NCBI GenBank assembly: GCA_009193035.1
Contig: SWDT01000182.1
Span: 186,001-250,000, forward strand
Source: Halicephalobus mephisto
Lineage: Eukaryota; Nematoda; Chromadorea; Rhabditida; Panagrolaimidae
DNA length: 64,000 bases
Reading direction: 5' to 3'
The position numbers and the translations under genes were made by a program. This document shows positions 23,160 to 33,800 of this stretch, piece by piece. The notes under the pieces are model-generated. The model ran no database searches and was not told the origin of the DNA. It saw nothing but the letters and a program-made list of their open reading frames with translations. Positions within the stretch are counted from its first letter, which is position 1. Each line of letters opens with the position of its first letter.

Positions 23160-23600
23160 TTCAGCGTGACATTGATTTTTTTATATTCTTGAATATTCTT
23201 GAATATTTTTGAATATTTTTTTATATTCTTGAATATTCTTGAATATTTTTTTATATAACCATTGATCTCAGAAAACCGACAGAGTTCCGTACCCTATATG
23301 TCTTATTTTAGGAATTTTCAAATCCATCTAGAAAGAATAAAATTTAAAAAATTAATTTCGAGATAATATTGAAATTTCAGAAAAAATGAATTTAAAAAAA
23401 ATATAAAAGTTGAAAAGTAAATTTTAAAAAATTATAAAAATAAAAAAATTAATTTAAAAAAATATATAAAAATAAAGAAATTAATTTTAAAAATATAAAA
23501 ATAAAAAAATTAATTTTAAAAAATATAAAAATTAAAAAATTACTTTTAAAAAATAAAAAAATTTTAAAATAATGAACTATTATAAAATTAAAAAAATTTT
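23160..23600. repeat. Short AT-rich repeats
   Basis: ttgaatattcttgaatattt runs at 23180-23250, then repeats of aaatataaaaataaaaaaat at 23400-23560. Nothing else is seen. Confidence 0.7.
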
Positions 23601-23989
23601 TTTCCTTGATTGATTATTTTTAAAAATTTTGAAATTTTTTGAGAAAAGTTTTAATAAAAGATTATCGATTTTCGTAATAATATAGTTTCAGAATTAATAT
23701 CTGAAATTTTAAATTTTTGAGGTTTTTAGAAAATTCTAAAATTATTTTCGGAAAAAATTTTCTAATAAAAATGAATTTCGGATTTTTGCAATTTCAAAAC
23801 TGATGTATAAAAATTTGGATTCTGAATTTTCTAAAAAATTCCAAAAATTCTTTTCGAAAAACTAAAACAAAATTAATTTCGGATTTTTGAAGTTTCATAT
23901 ATCAATTTAAAAATCTCAAAATTAAAAAGATCCAAAATTTTCATTTTGCGAAACTTTTTAAAACAAAAATTAATTTCTAATTTTTGTAC

Positions 23990-24440
23990 TTTCAAAATTG
24001 ATATATGAAAATTTAAATTTTAAGATTCTAGGAAATTCTAAATTCCTTTCGAGAAACTTTTTAAAACAAAAATTAATTTCGAATTTTTGTATTTTCGGAA
24101 TTGATATATGAAAATTTAAATTTTAAGATTCTAAGAAATTCTAAATTCCCTTCGAGAAACTTTTTAAAACAAAAATTAATTTCGAATTTTTGTATTTTCG
24201 GAATTGATATATGAAAATTTAAATTTTAAATATTTCTAAGAAATTCTAAATTCCTTTCGAGAAACTTTAAAACAAAAACTAATTTCTAATTTTTGTATTT
24301 TCAAAATTGATATATGAAACTTTAAATTTTAAGATTCTAAGAAATTCTAAATTCCCTTCGAGAAACTTTTTAAAACAAAAATTAATTTCGAATTTTTGTA
24401 TTTTCGGAATTGATATATGAAAGTTTAAATCTTAAAAGTT
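23990..24440. repeat. ~104-bp tandem repeat
   Basis: Five copies; gatatatgaaaatttaaatt starts near 23999, 24103, 24204, 24310 and 24413. Each also has gagaaactttttaaaacaaa. Confidence 0.85.
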
Positions 24441-24732
24441 AAAAAGTCCCGAAAATTTTCACCGAGAAATTTCTTGAAACTCATTTCCGACTTTTATAAT
24501 GAACGAATGTACTGATCAGATTTATTTTTTCTCTTTTATGATCAGAATGTCATTGAAAGATGTCTGTTTGGGATTTTCCTATAGGGACCAAAACCGGTTA
24601 ATTTCCGAGTCGTGAAAGTTCACAAAGGTTGATATTTTTGTTTGTCTTGGCCTTTCTTGATTTCCACTTTGAGGATTGATAACAATTTGTCGCGAGTTTT
24701 TATGGATTTTTTTTATTGTCAATTAATTTTTA

Positions 24733-24742
24733 GGCTATAGAA
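24733..24742 (+). promoter_or_regulatory. Likely trans-splice acceptor before the H-protein ATG
   Basis: aatttttag ends at 24733, ten bases before the ATG. In nematodes such a site this close to the start usually receives a spliced leader. Inference only. Confidence 0.4.
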
Positions 24743-26853
24743 ATGGCGAGTTTTGCCTGTCGTGCCTTGAAGCAATCCCTGCAATCCAGGACGTTCCACA
24801 GGTGCTTCTCAGTCTGTGGTTCTAGACTCTCTGCAGGTTTGTTTTTAAACTTATAATTAAAAATAAAATATTCTATTTTCGACCAGTTATTTGGTGTTAT
24901 GATTTCTTGAACATTTTTAAACGTTTTTCATATATGAAAATTAACTTTCAAGGGTGAACATAGGGTTATGTACCCTATATACCGTAATTTAGAAGTTTCT
25001 AAATGTATCTAGGGAGAATGCACTTCTAGGAAATTAGTTACAGAATCGCATAGGATTATGACATGATCATCGTGCAAAATCAAAATTTTAGGCTACTTTA
25101 GTTTCTAAAATCTTCTAGAAATTCACGTTGGAGTAATTTTACAAAAAGTTCATATATGAATTTTACGATATATCAGTGATCTGAAAGATGTATAAATTTA
25201 TGAGATAATCATCGTGTAAAGTCAAAATTTTAGGCCATTTTGGTTTATGAAATCTTCTAGAATTCCATGTTGAAACAGTTTTACAAAAAGTTCATATATG
25301 AATTTTACAATATATTAGTGATCTGAAAGATGTGTAAACTTATGAGATAATCATCGTGTAAAATTGCAAAATAGCCATCATGTAAAGTCGAAATTTTAGG
25401 CCATTTTGATTTCTAAGAAGTCCTAAAATTTTATTTCGAAACCACTTTGTAAGAAAACAAACTTTTTGCAATAATGCGACTTGTTCAAAAGGAAAGAATT
25501 TGAATTTTAGGGAGATATTTTACGAAAAAACATGAATGGGTAACAGTAAACAAAGGAATCGGAACAGTGGGAATCTCTGATCACGCTCAGGATGCCTTAG
25601 GGGATGTAGTCTATGTTGAGCTTCCAGAAGTTGGAAAAGAACTAAAACAAGGGGATGCAATTGGTATTATTGAAAGCGTCAAAGCAGCTTCTGATGTTTA
25701 TTCTCCGTTGTCAGGAAAAGTTGTAGAAACGAATTCTGAAGTCGACGAAACACCGGCTGTTATTAACCAGTCGGCTCAAGACAAAGGTAAGTGTTCTTTG
25801 GTTTGACAAGACTGAAAAACACGGGCTAAAAACGCTCCAGAGCAAAAGACTCAACGGAGGCCGATGTTAACATCGATGATCAGGCTTCCGCACCCAGGGA
25901 TGATTAACCATCCATCGGGTTGAGGAATGGAAGATCCTTTATCCTTTATCCTCTTATCTATGTTCTGTTATCAAAGTTAAAAACCAGAGTTGGAGGTCGA
26001 AATTTGGACTTTTTGCGCTAAAAAACGATTAATAGGTTATATTTTGTTTTGAAAATTCAGATATCAAGTTGAAATTATAAATTTAAGTAAAAATAATATA
26101 AATTTGGAATAAAAAATCGTGAATGTTGTCTTCAAATAAAAAATTTTTTGAATTTTGTCTTAGCGCAAAAAATTAAATGTTTTCTTAAAGCGAAAAAATT
26201 TTTTGGTCTTTGTCTCAGAGCGAAAAGTTCGTGAATGTTCTCCTAAAGCGAAAAATTAACAAATGTTTTCTTAAAACGAAAAGTTTTTTGGTTTTGTTTT
26301 TGGGTGAAAAATTTTTTGAATTTTATCTTAAAGCGAAAAAATTTTTCTGATTTTGTCTCAGAACGAAAAGTTCGTGAATGTTCTCCTAAAGCGAAAAATT
26401 AATAAATGTTTTCTTAAAACGAAAAAGTTTTTTGGTTTTGTTTTAGGGTGAAAAATTTTTTGAATTTTGTCTTAAAGCGAAAAACTTTTTTGGTCTTTGT
26501 CTCAGAGCGAAAAGTTCGTGAATGTTATCTTAAAGCGAAAAATTAACCAATTTTATCTCAGAACGAAAAGTTTGTGAGTGTTCTCTTACCGGGAAAAATT
26601 GATGAATTTTATCTTAACATGAAAAATCCAAATTTTTACTTTAAACTCTGACCGCCAACTTTGATAGAACGAAACGGCAATTTTATTGCTGACCTTGAAA
26701 ACATTGATAGTGTTATCAAATTTGGAATCGATAATGATATTCGGCCTTTCAGGTTGGCTATTCAAACTGGAAATCAAAAACGAACAAGAATTGAAATCGT
26801 TGATGACGGAAGATGCTTATGAAAAATTCAAACTTGAAGAAGAAAGTCACTGA
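24743..26853 (+). CDS. gcsh: Glycine cleavage system H protein, mitochondrial
   Basis: Exons 24743-24836, 25511-25786 and 26753-26853 (phases 1 and 1) encode 156 residues, the normal H-protein length. The N-terminus (MASFACRALKQSLQSRTFHR) is Arg-rich with no acidic residue, a mitochondrial presequence. The mature protein begins near RYFTKKHEWVTV. It contains GTVGISDHAQDALGDVVYVE and the lipoylation motif ESVKAAS with the acceptor Lys89, and ends GWLFKLEIKNEQELKSLM. The lipoyl arm of this protein shuttles the aminomethyl group between the P, T and L proteins of the glycine cleavage complex in the matrix. All key residues are present. Intron 2 (25787-26752) is mostly a satellite. Family assignment is very secure. 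Confidence 0.96.
24837..25510 (+). other. gcsh intron 1 with ~180-bp imperfect repeat
   Basis: 25130-25400 holds about two and a half copies of a unit with aaaaagttcatatatgaatt and gagataatcatcgtgtaaa. No coding signal. Confidence 0.7.
26100..26640. repeat. Satellite in gcsh intron 2
   Basis: Short sub-units (cttaaagcgaaaaatttttt, ctcagagcgaaaagttcgtg) are arranged in a higher-order repeat of about 140-150 bp. A family variant of the GACACGAA/AGCGAAA motif class. Confidence 0.8.
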
Positions 26854-27364
26854 TTTATTTTCGAATAGAAAAATCTTTATTAAATTTATTTTAAAAATGA
26901 TCAAAATTTGATTGATTTTTTATTTTAAAATTTTTTTTGATTAGAATGTGGCAGAATGGATCTTTAGCAGAAGGAGGACCCGTGTGAGGGAAGTGAGCGA
27001 GACACTTGTGTTTTAAACTTTTATGTTCCGATTTTTGTAATTTTGGTTCGAAAATTAAAAAGTTATTTTTAAATAACTTTTACATGAAATTTTGATGTAT
27101 TTTAGGTAAATTTTAAATTTTTTATAAAAGTTTAAAATTTTAGATGTTTTTAGAATTAAGAATTAGTTTTCAGAATCCAGGATTCTGAAGTTTGAGTTTT
27201 GGTTTCGGATTTGGAATTTATGGATCTGGTTACTGTACTATGGTTTTTGTTAAAATTTGAGAATATTTAAAAAATTCTAAAATTAAAATCTAAGATTTCG
27301 AAAGTTAATTATTAATTTTGATTTCAGATCCAGAATTTATGGATTTGATTACTGTATTATAAAT
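26854..27364. other. Intergenic, no feature
   Basis: 3' flank of gcsh. 27160-27360 contains diverged short repeats around ggatttgattactgtatta. Nothing coding. Confidence 0.5.
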
Positions 27365-27742
27365 TACAGTCGACTCTCGATATAACGTAATCCAAGGAAC
27401 CGGACAAAAATTAAGTTAAATCGAAAATTATATAAAATCGAAAATTAAGTTAAATCGAAAATTATGTAAAATCGAAAATTACATAAAATCGAAAATTATA
27501 TAAAATCGAAATTTACATAAAATCGAAAATTACGTAAAATCCAAAATTATATAAAATCAAGATTTACATAAAATCGAAAATTAAGTTAAATCGAGATTTA
27601 CATAAAATCGAAAATTACGTAAAATCGAAAATTAAGTTAAATCGAAAATTATATAAAATCGAGAGTTATATAAAATCGAGAGTTATGTAAAATCGAAAAT
27701 TATGTAAAATCGAAAATTACGTTGAATCGAGAGTTGACTGTA
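27365..27742. mobile_element. pogo-like MITE with internally amplified ~16-bp satellite
   Basis: It starts TACAGTCGACTCTCGATATA and ends, inverted, TACAGTCAACTCTCGATTCA; both ends begin with TA. The interior is about twenty copies of aaatcgaaaattatgt-type units. Compact 70-bp relatives with the same termini occur at 33001, 47074 and 63555. Confidence 0.82.
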
Positions 27743-27818
27743 TTTTTTGTTGGATTTCAACTGTGGAATTGGAACATGAATGTTTGGGACACAAGTGTCA
27801 CAACAGACCAATCTCGCG

Positions 27819-30800
27819 TTACTTGAAACTGACGAAATCGGGCATCCCTCTGTATGTACTGAGGAATTTCATAATTAGCCAATATCCGATGTTGAAAGAA
27901 AAAAATATGACAGGAAACATATATCGTGAACATTTGTCGATTTTTGATGGCGATACATAACGACAAAAACGAGTCGGTCGTCGGCGTTTTGTATACGGCA
28001 TCTGCATTGGACGGAAAGATCCATCTTGAGGCATTTGAGAATACTGCATAAGTGGAATTGCTCTGGAAATTTTTAAAATTAAAATTTAATAAATAATTTT
28101 TACTTAAAATAGTCAATTTTTAATTTTTCTTCTCAGGACACAATTGTCAGATTTTTTAATTTTCGAAAAAAAATAAATTTTAAAAATTAAAAAAAATAAA
28201 TTTTAAAAATTAAAAAAAAATTAAATTTTAAAAATTAAAAAAAAATAAATTTTAAAAATTTTCTAAAAATTAAATAACTTTTTAAAAATTTTCTAAATTA
28301 TTTTTTTTTTAATTTTTAAAATTGAATTTTTAATTTATTTTTTTTTAATTTTTAAAATTGAATTTTTTTTAAAATTCGTCAATTGTGTCTTGAGAAGAAA
28401 AATTTAAAATTGACTATTTTAGGTAAAAAATGCCAGAATTACGCGTGCTGTGAAATTTCGCGATTTGAGCTCGTGCAATTGTGTCTTTACAACTGTACTC
28501 TCTTTTATCAAAGTTAATCATCAAAATCCAAAATTAATATTTAAATTTTTCGTTCTAAGATACAACTCAAAAATAATTTTAAAAAATCTCAAAAATTTAA
28601 CAAATAAAATTTTAAAAATCTTAAAAATTTTAAAAGTAATTTAAAAAAATATATTTAATTTAAAAAAGCTTCAAAAAAATTAATGAATATAATTTTTAAA
28701 AAAATTTTAATTTAAAAAAAAATATAATTTTAAAAATTTTAAAAATAATTTTAAAAAATATAATTTTGAAAATTTTAATTAAAAAAAATGTAGTTTTAAA
28801 AATTTAAATTTAAAAAAAATATAATTTTTAAAATTTAAATTTAAAAAAAAATTAAAAAATTTGTTTAAAAAAAAATTAAAAAATTTGTGAATTGTTTTTT
28901 AACACGGCAAACTTCAATTTCGAATTTCGATGACGATTGATAAAGTAGACTACTGTACTCCAGATTTACGATTTGACCCCAAGCAATGACAGTAATAAAA
29001 AACAAAACATATTTGTTTTGTTTTTTATTAAAGCTAAAATTTTCTGAATTACATTTACACAAGCTAGAATGACGACAGAAATAGCTCTATCAGACCTGCC
29101 AGGCAGTTTTAGGAGCTTTCTGGCGTATGCGATGGTGTTCGTGGTGCGCGAATGGGTGGCGCCGGGGGCGGAGGGGGGTTGTCCTGGGGCGTACCTGCAG
29201 TCACAGTCGGGGGTCATGGCATTTCCAGGAACATTAGGGTTATTATTGACCACAGGAGGTGGAATTCCCGGAGGTCTATAGTTATAACTATTATTTTGAC
29301 CAGGAGACAAAATTTCGTAATTCGTAAACATCGGAAATTCGGTCGTTGTATTTGCTTGTTCGGCTTTTTTTCTTCTTTTTTCTCTTCTCATTCCAAGTTT
29401 CTTGTTCATATAACTAACAATAGCATATTCCACCAACGATGCAAACACCATCACGAAGCAGAAGTTCAAAAAAACGTCCAAGCCCTTGATGTAAGACACC
29501 TTCGGCATCGAGTTGTTCGTCGTCGTGATGACAGTAGTGATCGTGAGCACCTAAATTTCATCCGCATGATATTTAAAAATAAAATTATAAAAATCAAAAA
29601 ATTTTTCAAAATTGTCTCGAAGGGAATTTTCAGAATTAAAAAAAGGAAAAAAATAAATTGACTCCTGAAGCGAATTTTTCAATTATTATTTTTTATATTT
29701 TCGTTCTATCCCAATAATTTGAAAATTCTAAAAACAACAATTTTCATAAAAATCAAAAAATTTTGGAAATTGTCTCGAAGGGAATTTTCAGAATTTAAGA
29801 AAAAAAAATTGGTTCCTGAAGCGAATTTCTGAATTACCGTCTCTTTCACTCTCGTTCATTCTACTTACAGGCAATTTACAATCACCACTAATTGAATGCA
29901 AGCAAACACATCGATTGCATTCATTTATGATCAGCCTTTGCTCGATTGCGATCATTGTCATCGATTATATTCAGAATCCAATCTATCGAGGATTTCATTC
30001 AAAGGCTCTTATACGGTAATTTCATTCAGTTAAGGGTGATTGTATTCTGTTAAGGGTGATTGCAAGTTACTTGTGAAGGAAAAAATGTCCCAAACATCTT
30101 CGATTTCATTCACTTATGATCAGCCTTTGCTCGATTACGATTATTGTCATCGATTATATTCAGAATCCAATCTATCGAGGATTTCATTCAAAGGCTCTTA
30201 TACGGTGATTTCATTCAGTTAAGAGTGATTGTATTCTGTTAAGGGTGATTTCATTCTGTTAAGGGTGATTGCAAGTTACTTGTGAAGGAAAAAATGTCCC
30301 AAACATCTTCGATTTCATTCACTTATGATCAGCCTTTGCTCGATTACGATTATTGTCATCGATTATATTCAGAATCCAATCTATCGAGGATTTCATTCAA
30401 AGGCTCTTATACGGTAATTTCATTCTGTTAAGGGTGATTGTATTCTGTTAAGGGTGATTGCAAGTTACTTGTGAAGGAAAAAATATCTCAAACACCTTCG
30501 ATTTCATTCACTTATGATCAGCCTTTGCTCGATTACGATCATTGTCATCGGCTACACTCAATTAGAGTGAAGTCCTCGATAGATTGGATTCTAAAGCTCT
30601 TATGCGGTGATTGCAAATTACCAGTGGAAAAATTAAGAGAGGTCCTGAAACGAAAGGAAGAAGGCTCGGACGGGAAAGTTTTAAAATTATTATATTTTTT
30701 ATCATTTTTAAAAATTATTATTTTTGTGACTGTTTGTTATCTTTTGCGAATCTGAATATCTGGTCTCGGCCAGTGAAAAGGAAAAAATAAACTCCGTAAT

Positions 30801-33800
30801 TGTCTTGACAGAACTTACAGTAGTCACGCCCAGACCGACTCTCGCAGGAGAGGCTTCTCTGTTGAGCCAGAATGAGACCCAGGAGATATTCACGATCAGC
30901 ATAGAAGGGATGATTATATTCATCAAATAAAATCCGAGATTTCTTGCGAGAATAATATCGAAATAAAGTCTGACGTATTCTCCAGAAGCCGTTTTGGCCT
31001 TCGTGATGTTGACCCTGTACCCGACCCTTTCGAATTGGGGCAACGAAAACTCCGAAAATTGGACAGCTGTATGTTGTTTATCTGCTTTTTTCATTCCCCA
31101 AAAGTAATCAATGTCCGCAGTAGTGTACCCGTAACTTTCAATCTCGAGTTTGCAGGTCTGAGTGTCCATCGGGAACAGCCTCAAGTCCATAGGGCACGTG
31201 GCAGTTACCGTAAGCCGCTGACTAGTGAACACCTAAAACGAATTAAAATAATTTCCATTTCATCACAACATTAAGTAACAAAAGTAAAAAAATAATTTTT
31301 AAGTTCTCGAAAAAAGTACACTCAGTTTAAAAATAAAGTATATGCAAAAAGAAGCGTAACTTTTGGTTTTTTAACAATTTCGAAATGTAACAAAAATATA
31401 ACATAGTCGTCATATTTTTTATGAATATTTAAAATTTATAAAGAAAATAAAAAATAATAGTGACGATTTTTATTTGTTACTGATCCAAAAGTTATATTTT
31501 TTGTATATTATAACTAATTTAAAAAAGTCAACTTTACATTAAAAAACGTAACTTTTTGTTCTGCAACAATTACGAAATATAACGTACTCGTCACATTTTT
31601 CATAGATGTTTAAAATTTATGATAAAAATTAAAATATAATAGTGACGATTTTTATTTGTTACTGAACCAAAAGTTATATTTTTTTATATATTATAACTAA
31701 TTTAAAAAAGAAAAGTTAACTTTAAAAAAACATAATTTTTTGTTTCGTAAAAATTACGAAATGTAACACAATCGTCACATTTTTCATGAATATTTAAAGT
31801 TTGTGACAAAAATTAAAAATAATAGTGACGATTTCCGTTTGTTACTGAACCAAAAATTACACTCTTTTTTATATAGACAGTATGTAGGTAAATCCACAGC
31901 GATTACAGTATATATGAACAGAAAAGTAGATCAAACAAGACTGAGGATTTAGGATTCTTTTTTTATATTCTAGTACGAGTTACTAGGTGTTCAGGATAAC
32001 TATTTTCTGGAGTATGTTAGTCCTCATGTTGTCTTGCATTCATCCGTCTCAGCTAAAATGGATATTTTTCTACAGTAAGCCCAAGACAAAACTAGTGTCA
32101 GTAAATCTCCAGATTCAATTTTTATTTTTTAGAAAATTTGGATCTTTGTAGAAAATTCTAATCTGGCTCGATGTAGGTCTTTGTAAAAATAATTTTGTTC
32201 AATATTACATAAATTTTAAAAATCCCGATTTTATCTGTCATAGGTTATTTTAGGAATTTTAAAATTTATTCTGGAGTAAATCATGTTAGAAAATTCCGAT
32301 TCAACTTAAAATAGAATTTTTTAAAATATCCCAATCCTATCTAGGGTAAATTTTTCTGGAAATTTCTCACTCAAATACGGCTGGAATTTTGTAAAATTCT
32401 AATGCAGTTTAGGATAAAATCTTCTAAGATATCTCAGTCGGATTTAAGATAAACTTTTTCGGAAAGTTCCAGTTTGATTTGACTAGAATCTTCCTAGAAA
32501 ATTTCATTCTAATTTTTTGGGAAATCTACCGGGACAGAGAACTAGACTAGAAAGACAGAACCTGAAAAGATAACTTAAACGTTAGTGTGGAATACTGTAT
32601 GTTATGAGTAAGTTAACATTTTTATATATTTAATTTAATTTTTTGTTGAAACAGAAACTAGACTAGGAAGGGATAACCTGAACATCAGAGCTTGGAATAC
32701 TGTATTTCATGAGTAAGACCCTGAATTGTGTTGTGTTCGGATTGTATTAAATTGTATTTCATTGTTCGAGTAAAGATTATCATAATACTTCTGTTTACTG
32801 TCTTAACATTTTTATATATTTAATTTTACATGTTTAATTTGATTTTTGTTGAAACAGAAGCTAGACTAGGAAGACAGGATCTGAAAGGACAGCTTAAACA
32901 TCAAAACTTGGAATACTGTATTTCATGAGTAAGATCCCCAATTGTGTTATGTTCAAATTGTATTAAATTGTATTTCATTGTTCGAGTAAAAGTTATTAAT
33001 TACAGTCGACTCTCGATATAACGTAATCCAAGGGACCGGACAAAAATTACGTAAAATCGAGTCCACTGTACTTCTGTTTACTGTCTTAACATTTTTATAT
33101 ATTTAATTTTACATGTTTAATTTAATTTTTTGTTGAAACAGAAGCTAGACTAGGAAGACAGGATATGAAAGGACGGCTTAAACATCAGAACTTGGAATAC
33201 TGTATTTCATGAGTAAGACCCTCAATTGTGTTGTGTTCAAATTGTATTATAAATTCTTATTGTTCGACTAAAAAGTATCATAATACTTCTGTATTATATC
33301 CTAAAAAAATTTTAATTCAATTTAAATATTTCTAAAATATTCCAAATTTTCCAAAATATTCCAATCCTCGTCTGACTTTGTTCAAAAACATTTTTTTTGT
33401 TAAAAATTGCCGAATTTTTTCGATTTGATGAATTTTGAAAATTCCCCAAAATTATCCTCTAATTTGTAATCCTTTAATCTTACATCTTAATCCCTCGTTG
33501 TTCAATGACGACATAAGCGATCAATTTTCTCGAAAATTTTTGTTCAAAAGCCAGTTTTTCTTCATTGATCAGAAAATTTCTTTTTTACTTTGACAACTGG
33601 CCAGATATATCACGACAAAGAACATTGACGAATAAAGTACCGGACATTTTTCGAAATAAAAACACGTTCCGGATTTTTTGATTGATTGATTACTCGTTTC
33701 TAAAAATCCTTGTTTTTATTTTTGAAAATTTGTTTTATTATGTAAAAATCGAAATTAAAACAATTTTTGAAAAATTTAAAAATGTTCAAAATTAATCAAT

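Noticed and set aside
29152..29661. Plus-strand 169-codon open frame with Gly-rich start
   Set aside because: It is antisense to the M3-M4 loop exon of the receptor. The Gly-run is the complement of the Pro-rich loop.
30040..30755. Open frames with a repeated peptide MYSVKGDCKLLVKEK
   Set aside because: The peptide repeats because the underlying ~200-bp element repeats. It lies in an intron of the receptor on the other strand, without splice sites or a domain.
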